The notes beneath the pieces were generated by a model. That model did no database searches and had not been told where the DNA came from. It was given only the letters and a program-made list of their open reading frames with translations. The position numbers and the translations under genes are program-made. Below, piece by piece: positions 1 to 9,910 of a stretch of DNA of 64,000 bases. The DNA is from Daphnia carinata (taxonomy: Eukaryota; Arthropoda; Branchiopoda; Diplostraca; Daphniidae), in assembly GCF_022539665.2 (NCBI RefSeq), contig NC_081337.1:9710679-9774678 (forward strand). The letters are read 5' to 3'. Within the stretch, counting starts at the first letter, position 1. Every line of letters begins with the position of its first letter.

Positions 1-369
1 ATATGATGGCCATTTTCATCGTTGGAGGAAAAGAACTGTGGAATAAATTGGGTTTTCGCAAAAACTAGAAAAAAAAAAAATGGTCAAGTCACTTGCGTTC
101 AAACAAACTGGTCCGTCCTGGCCGTATCTATTGCGTAACGTATAGATTCTTCGTGAGGCTGGACTATGAAAGCTCAAAGGGGGAGGGGATTATATTGTTT
201 TGTGGGGAGCAAACCGACCGTAAAACATTGTTGCATAGCCTAAAAAATATGAAATTCTATAGATAGTGGCTGTTTTTCATAAATCGCTTCATTTCTATTG
301 CTTAATACTTTAATTGGATAAGTCTCTACTTCTTCTTTTCCCAAGAAAGAACGGATCCTCTTCTTTCGT

Positions 370-384
370 CCCCCCCCCCCCCCC
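370..384 (+). repeat. Poly-C tract (C15)
   Basis: A run of 15 C on the + strand, the first of several long C runs that are confined to this strand in the left 16 kb of the window. Confidence 0.9.
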
Positions 385-636
385 GTTCCAGTCGACCGTC
401 TCCTTTGATTGTTATAATAATAGCTGACGGAAAACGGCCGTTCTGTACGGACCGGGAATCACGTTTGAGCCGCCATCATATTACCATGTTTAGGTGTATT
501 ACACGCTTCGATTTTTACATAATCTACCAACTTACATCTACAGTCACTGCCACTAGGAATTTATTATTATTTTTTTTTTTTTGCAGAAGACACACACAAA
601 AATGAGCTTTGCCTTTTTTAATGTTTGCCGGACGAG

Positions 637-681
637 CCGGACCAGATGCTTAGCGGACACCCAGTTTCCATCTGGTTCCGG
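637..681. repeat. Imperfect inverted repeat (hairpin), 12-bp arms
   Basis: The left arm CCGGACCAGATG (637-648) is matched by CATCTGGTTCCGG (669-681), its reverse complement with one extra T. The 20-nt loop lies between. It is GC-rich in an AT-rich setting. The stem is too short for a normal microRNA precursor. It could be a structured element or chance. Confidence 0.6.
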
Positions 682-1087
682 ATTGCCTTATTATGTGCAG
701 TATTTTTTAAAGGCAAAATGTCAAACGATTCCCTTATCTGGCGATTTTTTTCTCTTCTTCCTTGCTGAGCTAGTTAAAGAGCTATGATATAATAAACGGC
801 CTTCACATGGATCGTAAGAATGGTAGGATAAAGAGAGAGAGAGAGAATAAACAGAAAGAGAGGGAAAGAAGAAGAGGAGGACGGCGTTTTTACGGCTTTT
901 TCCCTTTAACCGCCTCAAGTTGCTTTTGAGAAAGAGAGAAGAGAGAGAGAGACCCCTGCAGGGAGTCATTTCCGTTCCGGGGGCCTGCCCTTTTCGATCC
1001 AGCAGGGCCGCAGCAGCGGCTTTTATATTCTTTTTCTTCTCTGCGTTTTCCCCTCGTGTTCCAAGGCCAGCAAAAAGAGCCCCCCTG

Positions 1088-1110
1088 AAAAAAAAAAAAA
1101 AAAAAAAAAA
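1088..1110 (+). repeat. Poly-A tract (A23)
   Basis: An uninterrupted run of 23 A, followed by a CAG/CAT-rich stretch. The flanking open frames translate this into polylysine or polyphenylalanine and are not credible genes. Confidence 0.9.
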
Positions 1111-2889
1111 GAACCAGAAACCAGCAGAACCATCATCATCAGCAACAGCAGCAGCTAACCAGGGCCGCAAACCTCCCCTTTTTCCTTCACAAGCTTTAAA
1201 GAAAAGAGAGAGAGAGAGACCGTTGTGTTATTTTCTCTTTTTCGCTGTTGTAGATCCGAGTTTTTTCTTCTTCTAGAAATCGATCTCACAGTGAAGTTCA
1301 TTGTTTTTTTTTTTGGTTATAAGTACAATTTTAAGCAGCATCAAAACTTCTGGAGTATATCGATTCTTCATTCGATCGACGTCTGTCGTAGATTCAACCT
1401 TTAAAAAGAAAATGTTATATTCCCTTTACACCGATCTTCCATTTTTATCTATTCCCTTGGTTCGTCTAGTTCCTCTTATTCGTTTTCACTTTTCCATTAC
1501 GAAAACTCTGCCATGTACAGTATTTATCTTTAATTTCAGTTGCAAAGTTCCGCATCAAAACGAGGGATCCAGGATCCTTCCCGAGTCGATACTCGTTCTG
1601 GTCTTATCAGCAAACCAACAATCCCATCGACTCCACATTAGTAAAAAAAAAGATGTGATTAAAAAATAAAAAATAAAAAGTGCTTTCCTATCTATTACGA
1701 GACAGGGGAGATTACCCTCATTAAACAAACTCTCATACATGTAGAGCGTAACAAGATCGAAAGAGCAAGTTTACGAGCAAACAAACCCTATAAGAAAACA
1801 TATTGGGGACTGCACGTTATATAGTTGTCATAGTAGTAGTAGTATATCTTTGAAACATCTATATAGTACGTCTATGAAAGAAAAAAGAGGTCATTCAACC
1901 TGAATTTTCTTTTACCCCCGTAGAGTCTTGACCGTGACCTGATGTGCGTTTGACCCTATTTCCTTTGCACCGCACATATATTCCCTCATCTCCCATATTT
2001 CTTCTTGTCTTATTTGTACATGTGCCTCCTACAAGACTGGCTCCATCCACATCTGTCTCTTTAAAAAAAAGACAAAAAACTGCTGTACATACTTCCCCCT
2101 GTAGGAGGAGAGCTGCTTCGAAGTTCCCAAACTGAAAATCTTATAACCCCCAAAAGCCCCCACGTAGAGAGAGAAGAAATTCTGCGAAAAATCGTTCAAC
2201 ACCAAAAGATTTTTGTTCTTCTTCTTTCTCCCTATTCATTTCTTTAATTCTTTTCCTGTTCCGAGGATTTTTTTACTGGGAAAAAAATCGGAAGAAACAA
2301 TACCACGACTTTTTCACCTTCAGCTTTTCTCATCTTGATCAAAATTCTCACAGGCCGACGTATTTCAAATGTTTATCAACCGATGACTGAAAAACTAGGT
2401 ATAACTTATTTCAAAAGACATCGTCAGCACGATCGTAGTTATTACATCGATACTGTTTTTGTTTTGTTTTGTTTTTAAATATTGACTCGAGCTGGATCGC
2501 CCTGTTTGTATGTCATTTGCCCTATCCACTTCTCTCTGTATTCGACCCCAATTTTGGACTTGTAAACATTCGAAAGAAGATGGAAAACCTCTTGGCCAGA
2601 GTCAACATGTGAAGAAGAAAACCCACATCACAGACACACACACGCACACACATAGACACAGAGAGACCCAACACTGACACATTCTCTGGCGGACTCTATT
2701 CTTTAATAAACAAACAATCGGACGAGTTGGATACGTTTCGAATTCGACCATTTACTTTTGCCTTCTTTTGAGCCGTATCTGCTGTATAACAGGACATGTA
2801 TTTTTCTCTTGCCCTGTTGTGTCTTCTTTGGACTCGCCGACATTTCGCACCTTTTACAGCACTCACACTACCCTCCAAAGCATTTCGTC

Positions 2890-2910
2890 TTTTTTTTTTT
2901 TTTTTTTTTT
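2890..2910 (+). repeat. Poly-T tract (T21)
   Basis: An uninterrupted run of about 21 T in the upstream flank. Confidence 0.9.
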
Positions 2911-3596
2911 CTCTTTCCTACGTGTTATTTTCTAAGGACGATCACGTCTCGACTAACCTTCAAAATCTAGCAAAAATGCTGACCAAGACATATAAAAGAA
3001 ATCGCAATATCTTTAAGTTACGTGCAAACGATTCGCTAGAATGATATGAAAACACACACAAGAAAAAAAAACACAATAATGGAAAACGAATTTTTGCCTG
3101 TGAGCAAAAGTAAACCATGTATTAGAACATGGCACAAAAATTTGATTCGAAAATCAAAGTACACTTTTGCGATGAGATCTCATTGATTTGTGTATACAAT
3201 ACAACGATTTTTTTGGGGAGTCAAAAACTTAGTTAGACATCAATTGGTCAAGTAAACTTCCAAAGTTAAACAGAGAAAACCATCAGAACAAAATTGCTAC
3301 TAGACAGAAAAAAAAAACTTGATAAGATTTTCGAGACGATTCTTGACGCACTTGATCGACACAGAAGACATTATCTCGTTGATTAACAAATTCACTCACT
3401 GATTCTAAGAGATATTTTGACTTTTGCTAAAAAAACGAGACGAAATGAGAAACGAGGGGCAAAAAACGAAAATGTTGAAGAGGGTTGAGAAAAACACACT
3501 TCGCCGTGACTGAAACTCTGCCGGATTGAAGGTGGACGGTCCTGCTCGGCGGAATTTCGTTCCGATTCTGGCGAGCGGCGAGTCGATTCTGACGAG

Positions 3597-3608
3597 TGCG
3601 CATGCGCA
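3597..3608. promoter_or_regulatory. NRF1 / EWG-type palindrome
   Basis: TGCGCATGCGCA is a perfect 12-bp palindrome that matches the NRF1 (insect EWG) consensus. It lies about 200 bp upstream of the predicted start site, inside the most CpG-rich stretch of the upstream region (about 3540-3690). NRF1 family factors bind this motif as dimers near start sites. Occupancy here is inferred, not shown. Confidence 0.5.
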
Positions 3609-3751
3609 GACGAGTCGCGCGCAGCTGGATCCGGCACCTTAGCCACTGTCGACCATAGGCGGTAGGCGGAGTCGCGAGGTACCGCAGCCCGATCCACTTG
3701 GCAAAAAGAGGTGGTCTTACAGTGGGACGGTCTAAAGCCGAAGGCAATTTT

Positions 3752-3759
3752 TGACGTCA
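3752..3759. promoter_or_regulatory. cAMP response element (CREB/ATF/AP-1 site)
   Basis: TGACGTCA is a full palindromic CRE centred about 48 bp upstream of the predicted initiator and 12 bp upstream of the TATA box. This is the usual location for a functional CRE. It suggests CREB/ATF-family input to SoxC transcription. Confidence 0.55.
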
Positions 3760-3770
3760 TGAGCGAGCCC

Positions 3771-3806
3771 TATATAAAGACCAGCGCCAACTGGGCGAAC
3801 TTCAGA
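3771..3806 (+). promoter_or_regulatory. SoxC core promoter: TATA box and initiator
   Basis: A canonical TATA box, TATATAAAG, occupies 3771-3779. A TCAG initiator-like sequence follows (TTCAGAG, 3801-3807) with its A at 3804. This places the TATA box at -33 to -25, the textbook spacing for arthropod promoters. No downstream promoter element is evident at +28. Together with the upstream CRE and NRF1 palindrome this is the only well-formed core promoter I found in the window. It points toward the SoxC coding exon 670 nt downstream. Transcription is therefore predicted to begin at about 3804 on the + strand. Confidence 0.65.
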
Positions 3807-4473
3807 GTACAGTCTTAGGTTTAGAGCGCAACAACAAAACACACAAAACGCTACTTTTCACACACTTTACACAACTTCTGTCCTGCCCAGTCTGTTTCTC
3901 TCATGGCTGGCAAGTCGTTGTCCCTCGTTGCTCCTTTTTTCCTTCCCTAACGCACGCACATTACGGGAAAAAGGGACTTAGAATTTTCACGGGACTTGGC
4001 CGCAGAACAGAAGACACTCCGAAGGACATCTCCCCCTTTAACTCCAAAAGTGTTGAAAAAAGTTTTGGGCTCATTTGATAACACGAAAGCACTCGAGTCT
4101 CATCCAGTCCTCCCTAGCAAAGCAAGAAAGAAAAAAGGATCTCGTGTGTGTGTTGGCAACATCCGGCTACGAAGACCGACCGATATACCTCGACAATTGA
4201 AGCCATAACTTCTTGACCACGACAGTGTCCTCGTGTGTTCTCTCTGTCTTTGTACGTGTCACAGTGTTTCAAAAATTAAGTGTCGATTGTTGTTCTTCTT
4301 CACACAAGTTTGACGCTGTTTTTCGTCAAAAACGAGTTGCATTCGTTATCTGATATCGAAAATTCGCCACGTAGCTTGAAATCTATTTGAAAAGTTGTTC
4401 AAACTTCAGTTCATAAATGAGAGAAAGGAAGAGTAGAAGAAGCGCCACGACGACGAGCAGCGATAGCAGCGCC
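3804..4473 (+). other. SoxC 5' UTR (predicted)
   Basis: This is the interval between the predicted start site and the chosen start codon. It contains one upstream ATG with a short frame (3903-3950). A second, in-frame ATG at 4417 is immediately preceded by an in-frame TAA (4414-4416), so the coding frame cannot extend further upstream without splicing. A non-coding 5' intron cannot be excluded from sequence alone. Confidence 0.5.
3903..3950 (+). promoter_or_regulatory. Upstream ORF (15 codons) in the SoxC leader
   Basis: This is the first ATG downstream of the predicted start site. It opens a frame of 15 codons (MAGKSLSLVAPFFLP) ending in TAA. It has G at +4 but T at -3, so the initiation context is only moderate. 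It ends about 520 nt before the SoxC start, far enough for reinitiation. Upstream frames of this kind often damp translation of regulatory genes. That role is inferred here. Confidence 0.35.
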
Positions 4474-4602
4474 ATGGTTCCTCAGCAGCAGACGAGCAAT
4501 GGCAGCCGGGCTGACAGTCCGAGCACATCAGGCGTTCAACCGAAATTTGGCTCGCTTCTTGTGGATAGAAAATCTTCAACTCCATACTCGGATGCCACTC
4601 AG
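4474..4602 (+). CDS. SoxC: SoxC transcription factor, coding exon 1 (N-terminus)
   Basis: This exon encodes residues 1-43 of the predicted SoxC protein, a Ser/Gln/Thr-rich, probably disordered leader that ends in ...YSDATQ. I chose the ATG at 4474 because its context (GCGCCATGG) is a strong Kozak match and because the resulting start, MVPQQQ, resembles the MVQQ start of vertebrate SOX4. An upstream in-frame ATG at 4417 would add 19 basic, Ser/Thr-rich residues. Its context is weaker and a stop codon directly precedes it. The exon ends in CAG at a GTCGGT donor (4603). The junction is phase 0, and joining to the acceptor at 7529 keeps the frame open into the HMG box at ...ATQ|TKK. Without splicing, the frame stops at 4624-4626, only seven codons past the donor. 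Confidence 0.75.
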
Positions 4603-4698
4603 GTCGGTATCTTCTCTCAGGCTTAGTTGATCCCGTTGTATCACGACATATTTTTTTTATTATTGCTGCCCATTCTCTCTCACTCTCTCGTTGTGTTT

Positions 4699-4721
4699 TG
4701 TGTGTGTGTGTGTGTGTGTGT
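4699..4721 (+). repeat. (TG)n microsatellite in intron 1
   Basis: About 11 TG units within SoxC intron 1, close to the donor site. Confidence 0.85.
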
Positions 4722-5093
4722 TTGAATCTTTCTTTTTTTGGGAAGTGTAATTTTGAGAGTGCCTGCGTCTATTTTGTGATATCTCGGTGAAAACGTGTGT
4801 GTTGTGTGTTCGATTTGTCGATGAAAAGCGAGGAAAGGAAACCAACCACCTCGTAGCCGGGTTGGGAAGAAATAGGGGCTCTAGAAATGAAGGCAGTAAT
4901 CTCGAAAAGTTTGATTTTTCTGATTGCCAAACATCACATTTTCGGCATCCTTGTCACGAACTTGGCGTCATGCCTAGTCTCGTTTGTTATTCAACACTCT
5001 AATATAGAAATCTGTTCATCCAGCTGGCGAATCTAAACGCTCGGCAAAATGCGGATTTTCAACGTTCAAAAGTTGCATTTATCATTTCTGCAG

Positions 5094-5159
5094 GACTCTG
5101 AAACATTCCTCGTTCGCAATCTTTCGTCAAGTGCTCCCAAAAACGCGATTGATTCACGA
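5094..5159 (+). other. Possible in-frame cassette exon of SoxC (weak)
   Basis: A good acceptor (CATTTATCATTTCTGCAG) ends at 5093. It is followed by 22 codons without a stop, in the same phase as both flanking junctions (DSETFLVRNL...IDSR). A weak donor (CGA|GTGTGTG) follows at 5160. Inclusion would insert 22 residues between the leader and the HMG box without a frameshift. The donor is poor and the peptide is not recognisable, so this is only a candidate. Confidence 0.12.
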
Positions 5160-6664
5160 GTGTGTGCCTGTGTGTGCGAGTGTGTGTCTGTGTGAAAGGC
5201 AAAAAGTTAGTTACCGAAACTGTGTTACCACTGGCAGGGATCCCCATATATCGTTCAGTTCACGGTCACGAATTCCTGAACAGAAAGAAAGTAAAGTACA
5301 AGAAAAGCAAAGGAAAAAAAAAACAGATAGAATCCGGTGAACATCTGGTGAAGGTTGCCAGATTGAAGCAATAGAGGCGCACGCACCAACTCCGTCAAGC
5401 CATATGCGATAACTTTTCAAAATCCTTCTACCCCCAAAAAGTTTCTTCTTTGCAATCACATCGTTTCACAAAAAAAAAGAAGAAAATTGTTGGAGAGTCT
5501 TTCTTGTTCGTCTTTTGTGACTTTTTCGTTCTCTCTCTCTTGCACGTAAACGGCACATAAATACGTGTGGGCTGCGTCGTTCGTATCTTTTTGTGACTAT
5601 TTCTCTCGTTTCCCACATCCCGCACATACACACACACCCACACACGGGGTATTTTATTGCGGAACCGTTGCCAAACGCGGAGTGAAATACGAGTTTAATT
5701 GGTCGGAATGAATGTCGCCCGGGCTCCCCTGTCGTCGTCGTCGTCACAGTCGTTGCCGCGTGTAAACCGGTCGATAAAATATAACGCAACTTTCCGGCCG
5801 CAAAGTTCGATGAAACGTAGACTAAAAAGCCATCATCGGCAATCACGTTTCTTATGGATCCCCCCTTCTTTTTCTTCCTCCCCCCTGAAACGTGTTGTAT
5901 AGATATAGAAAAGGGCTTTCTCGTTGCAAAGATGTATTGCGTCAGTTTGGTGTTGGAAAAGACGTTCCCCGCTCACTGCATGATGGATGATCTGGTTTCG
6001 GGAGTAGACGTGTATTAACGTGAAATGTACTATATAGTCCCAGACGGTTGATTTCAAGCTGGGACGTGCTTGGTCGTGTCTGAACTTGAGAGAGTTTGAA
6101 ATGACGTAAAATGAAAAAAGAAACGCTGTTTTTTTGTTTTATGACAACGTGAAACGAAGTGAATGCGTCATTGTCCTCCCGAACCGCCCACACAGTTTTT
6201 GTTTTGTTTTTTACAACGAAACTTACGAGAGTTTGGCACGTTCTATCTTCTCTGTTTTAAACTGACGTTCAATGCAAAAATTGCCCTTCAAAAAAAAAAA
6301 AATGTTTTAAAGAGATTTTGGCAATAGAAAAGTAAAAGTGCACTATTTGAGTTTTTTTTCGGGTTTGCCGGTTATGATTTCAGCTATTGCGCAAGTTCTC
6401 CTTTTTTTTCGTTTACAAGGGTAGACGTGAGAGAGATACGTAATATGTGTGCACTGAAAAGGATGGCCTTATCGTTCTGGTTTACCCAATCTGATCTCTG
6501 GTCGTTGACTCTATGCCCGGTGCGACGTTTGTGTTTATTTTGCATTTTCAGAGTCCTTGATGTCTTTTGGTTAGCGCTAGTACGTAATGTTTTCCTTTCT
6601 CTCTCTGCGTATGTGGCGTATGTGCGTACAAAGTTTTGGAGACGAGCCCAAATAAAAAATACGG

Positions 6665-6688
6665 GACACACACACACACACACACACA
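6665..6688 (+). repeat. (CA)12 microsatellite in intron 1
   Basis: About 12 uninterrupted CA units inside SoxC intron 1. Confidence 0.9.
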
Positions 6689-7529
6689 AATATAAGGAAT
6701 CTCCTTCTACCCCAGCTCTCAGTGTTCACGAACGCAAAACAGCTGTGGCTCCGGCCTCCATGAATTAATCAGATGGAGCAACCGCATGTGAAATCGTTAG
6801 CGTAGCCCCACATGAAACTTGTATTAAACAGACAAACACACGACGGACTTTTTACGTGTAACTATCCAAAAACAGACGGACATGAACCCGTTTCAAACAA
6901 ATTTCTTCTTTCGTCATTCGTTTAACAAGATGGATTTCCCAACTTGTCTTGTGAAATTAAAGGGTTCTTCTTCTCCAGTCTCTCTTTTGTGTGCTTGCCC
7001 TTGTTTTTTTTTGTTTTTTTTTTTGTTTAAAAGCGTTTTTTTCCTTATGGGTGTGGCGCGGGTTTTCCTTGGCCAGACCTTGATCTTCAATCAATTGGCT
7101 TTCCTTTTTTTTATTTCAATAGACGGAGCTGCGTAAAGGGTTTCGCAATCTTCTTTCAGGCCTTATTTGAAATGCAAATTTGTTTGTACGGATAAGAAAT
7201 AATGGGTTCTCGGAACGTCATAAAAAAAATGAAGGGAAAAAAGAATTTTTTGCGATAGTAAACAAAATTTCGGGAGTTAAAAACGAGGGATTTTCCTGGA
7301 GGACAGGAAGCTTCCAGCTCGTTGTACTCGTCCATTGTGGGTCAGCGGTTTCCAAGTCGGTCAAGGGTCTACGGTGAAAGTTGTGTCTTTTTCCTCGTTG
7401 CGTATAGACAAACGGGCAGACTAAACAAGAAGAAAAGGGAGAGAAATTGAAGAAAGAAAAAGGGAAAAGAGGACACAAGAATTAACCGGCCTTTGTTTTT
7501 CTTTTTTTTTTTTCTCTTTCTAAATGCAG

Positions 7530-8972
7530 ACGAAGAAAAACAACCCGAACCACATCAAGCGGCCGATGAACGCTTTCATGGTGTGGTCGCAAATTGAGCG
7601 GCGCAAGATTTGCGAAATCCAACCGGACATGCACAACGCCGAGATCTCTAAACGGCTGGGCAAGCGCTGGAAGACATTGTCGGAGGAAGAGCGGGCCCCG
7701 TACATAGCCGAGGCGGAGCGATTGCGCCAACTGCACATGCAAGAGTACCCCGACTACAAGTACCGGCCGCGCAAGAAGGCCAAGCTGAGCACGAGCGGCA
7801 GCGCCAGTCCATCGTCTCTCTGTTCGTCGGCTGCCATGCCAGCTAGTCCGGTGAGCCAATCGAGCAGCAACAGCAACAGCAGCATCGGCAGTAGCGTCAG
7901 CGCGAAGGGACTGGCCGACCAGCGGAGAACGATGGCCTCGTCGAAGGGCAGGAGGACCAGCGCCGTGGTGACTTCGGGTCCGTGCGGCACGTTGTTGACG
8001 ACACACAACAACAACAGCCACAGCACGCCCAACCAGAATGGCGGGTTCGCCTCGCTGGCCAAAATGACGTCTTCGTCATCGTCGCGGGCGCGGATCACGC
8101 AAACGTTGGGCGGACTCTCCACCGTCAACCACAATCGCCTCAAGTTGCGTCTGACCATCGACCGCAAGTTCAAGGAGAGCATCCGCAACAGCAAAAACGT
8201 CCCGACGGCCTTGCTGGCTGTTGGTCATAACGGCGTTAGCAGCGTGAAAACGTCGACTCCAGTACAGCCGCCGGCCAAAGTCCCGTCCAGCCCATCGTCG
8301 GACATTCCCGATTCGCCGGCCAGTCTGACCATGTACGAAGAGTCGTCTGCTGGACACCAACACCACCATCATCACAACGTTGCCGCAGTGAGAGAAGACT
8401 CGCCCATCTCTGGATTGATCACGCCACCTACCTCTTCCTCTTCTTCGTCGTCGCCCAGTAATAACTCTGGCGGCGGAGGAGGTCCATCGCTACTCAGCCT
8501 CGGCTCGTTCGGCATCAAGAGCGAGCCGGGTCTGGTGGCCACGTTGACTCCCGAGCCGGATGTCGAGTCGGATGACATGGACGAGTCGCCTTGCCACCAT
8601 TTCGGTTTGCAATCGATGGTCGGCGGCGCGGTGGTAGGCGGCTCGAATAAGAATGGCGGCGACTCGACTCATTTGCCGATGCGCATCAAGCAGGAGCCCA
8701 GTTTGATGATGAGCTCGGCTGCTGGCACGGGCGAGTCGACGCTGGCCGACCTGGACTCGTTGACGGATCTCTTTTCGCTGCCCTCCGACATGAAGCTGGA
8801 TATCGACACATTGGCTGCCGCCGACGATCTCGACTCGATCGATTCGGCCTCCCTTTCATCCGGTTCCCATTTTGAGTTCTCCTGCACGCCCGACGTCAAC
8901 GACATGCTCATGGATATTGGCGTCTCCAACGACTGGGTCGACAAGAGTTTCGCCAATCTCATCGACTGCTAG
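7530..8972 (+). CDS. SoxC: SoxC transcription factor, coding exon 2 (HMG box to stop)
   Basis: This exon encodes residues 44-523 of a SOX group C DNA-binding protein. The HMG box spans about residues 50-128 and contains RPMNAFMVW (54-62), [24 protein letters not shown] and [13 protein letters not shown], all diagnostic of SOX and closest to SoxC. The box bends DNA at CTTTGTT-like sites, and its basic ends serve as nuclear localisation signals. A Ser-rich linker follows, then a basic block [18 protein letters not shown] (246-263), a His run (321-325) and a Ser/Gly tract. Two SUMO-type motifs are IKSE (K373) and IKQE (K430). An acidic stretch lies at about 450-483. The last 35 residues (489-523; [20 protein letters not shown]) match the conserved SoxC transactivation domain. 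The length is between that of human SOX4 and fly Sox14. GC content is far above that of the flanks. In flies the SoxC protein acts in the ecdysone and neurite-remodelling programme. That role here is inferred from the family. Frames on the opposite strand are shadows. Confidence 0.96.
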   Translation, partial: TKKNNPNHIKRPMNAFMVWSQIERRKICEIQPDMHNAEISKRLGKRWKTLSEEERAPYIAEAERLRQLHMQEYPDYKYRPRKKAKLSTSGSASPSSLCSSAAMPASPVSQSSSNSNSSIGSSVSAKGLADQRRTMASSKGRRTSAVVTSGPCGTLLTTHNNNSHSTPNQNGGFASLAKMTSSSSSRARITQTLGGLSTVNHNRLKLRLTIDRKFKESIRNSKNVPTALLAVGHNGVSSVKTSTPVQPPAKVPSSPSSDIPDSPASLTMYEESSAGHQHHHHHNVAAVREDSPISGLITPPTSSSSSSSPSNNSGGGGGPSLLSLGSFGIKSEPGLVATLTPEPDVESDDMDESPCHHFGLQSMVGGAVVGGSNKNGGDSTHLPMRIKQEPSLMMSSAAGTGESTLADLDSLTDLFSLPSDMKLDIDTLAAADDLDSIDSASLSSGSHFEFSCTPDVNDMLMDIGVSNDWVDKSFANLIDC

Positions 8973-9155
8973 ACGAAAACCTGGAGGTGGGCGAAACAAA
9001 ATAAGTGGGGGAAAAGAAAAAAAAAAAAGAGACGGTACCAAAGTAGTACTCCGGCTTTTTTATTTTCCTCATTTCTCTCTCTCTTTCTTCAACTTCTAAC
9101 TTCGCTACTGGCTGCGCGTGTTGTCCAAATCACCCACAGCGATCACGTCACTGCA

Positions 9156-9177
9156 ACACACACACACACACACACAT
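9156..9177 (+). repeat. (CA)n microsatellite in 3' UTR
   Basis: About 11 CA units in the SoxC 3' UTR, followed within 60 nt by two short GT runs (near 9190-9202 and 9231-9245) that could pair with it in the RNA. Confidence 0.8.
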
Positions 9178-9879
9178 ATACGAAAGATTGTTGTGTGTGT
9201 GTGGTGTCGTCCCCGCCCTTTCTCCTCCCGTGTGTGTGTGTGTGTCATAAAAAAAAAATCACCTCTCCACCATGATCTCTTTTTTTGTCGGCCGCTCCTC
9301 CACCGAAAAAATCCTACACCAACAACAACTTTATTTTTTCCCCCCTTTTTTTCGAGTTTAACCTCCCCTCATCCCGCAACAAACAGAAATACCCCCGTGA
9401 GAAAAATGCGAGAGGACATTATGCGGAGCTCAATGTCTTTTCCAGGTAAACTCCTTGTGCCGATGGAGAGAGAAAAAAGAAGAGTAGTCGACGAACCCGA
9501 TTGCGGGTGTGCGTGTTTGTGTGGAAGTTCTCACCATCCCCCTCATTTCCCATAGTCATAATTGTTAACCTCATTCTAGAAAACAACAACAACAACAAAA
9601 AACAACCCAAAAAAAAAGTATCATCTTCAATCTTGATGGGATTGATCAACCAAAAGTACTTTTCTATTTTTTTATTATTATTTTAAATTTTGTTTTCCCC
9701 TTTTTTAAAAATATTTTTTTTTACCGTGAAGAAATTCAAAATTTTTTGCAGTTTTTTTTTTTTTTTTTTACAAAATTATTATTCGTGGATTAGGGAGAGG
9801 AGAATACGTTTATTTTGTTTTTTCGAAAAAAAATTTTTTTTTGTGTTTAAACAATGGTTTCCTTTGCGGGCCTCGCCAA

Positions 9880-9887
9880 TGTAAATA
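9880..9887 (+). promoter_or_regulatory. Pumilio response element / UGUA motif
   Basis: TGTAAATA matches the UGUAHAUA consensus bound by PUF proteins. Its UGUA core is also the CFIm recognition motif, and it lies 18 nt before the ATTAAA hexamer. Either reading is compatible with the 3' UTR context. The motif is short and binding is inferred. Confidence 0.4.
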
Positions 9888-9904
9888 TAGACTCGGAAAA
9901 CAGC

Positions 9905-9910
9905 ATTAAA
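9905..9910 (+). terminator. Candidate proximal poly(A) signal (ATTAAA)
   Basis: ATTAAA is the commonest variant hexamer. It is followed 10-25 nt later by a T-rich stretch (ACTTTCTTTCTGTCTCTC) that suits a downstream element, and preceded by a UGUA motif. It predicts cleavage at about 9920-9935, for a transcript running from about 3804. Confidence 0.35.

Larger units (their letters stand above)
1..3550. other. Non-coding upstream flank of SoxC
   Basis: No convincing coding sequence is visible on either strand. The open frames here are short and made largely of Phe, Lys or Ser from homopolymer and GA/CT runs. Recognisable content is a C15 run (370-384), a 45-nt inverted repeat (637-681), an A23 run (1088-1110), GA-rich patches near 835-955 and 1203-1220, a CA-rich patch near 2633-2653, and a T21 run (2890-2910). 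The first 60 bases contain a 21-codon ATG frame that I regard as chance. Distal promoter or enhancer sequence for SoxC is the likeliest content. Confidence 0.6.
4603..7529 (+). other. SoxC intron 1
   Basis: This 2927-nt phase-0 intron has a GTCGGT donor (4603) and an excellent acceptor: a T-rich tract at 7502-7520 followed by TAAATGCAG ending at 7529. It contains a (TG)n run near 4699-4721, a (CA)12 run at 6665-6688 and GT-rich patches near 5160-5195. I saw no independent gene in it. One possible 66-nt cassette exon is described separately. The intron falls just before the HMG box; vertebrate SOX4/11/12 genes are known to be intronless. Confidence 0.7.

Noticed and set aside
721-1276. Overlapping open frames of 118-149 codons on both strands
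   Set aside because: They consist largely of polyphenylalanine/polylysine from the A23 run and of GA-repeat peptides.
3996-4208. 70-codon open frame in the SoxC leader
   Set aside because: It has no ATG; it opens only from a TTG codon.
7482-8962. Long minus-strand and alternative-frame open readings over the SoxC exon (for example 7482-8021, 7754-8194 and 8669-8962)
   Set aside because: They overlap the HMG and linker coding sequence, lack any recognisable domain and arise from the GC-rich, stop-poor SoxC frame.
9436-9455. Juxtaposed acceptor and donor (TTTTCCAG|GTAAAC) that resembles a recursive splice site
   Set aside because: It lies in the 3' UTR and not within an intron; no partner exon is evident.
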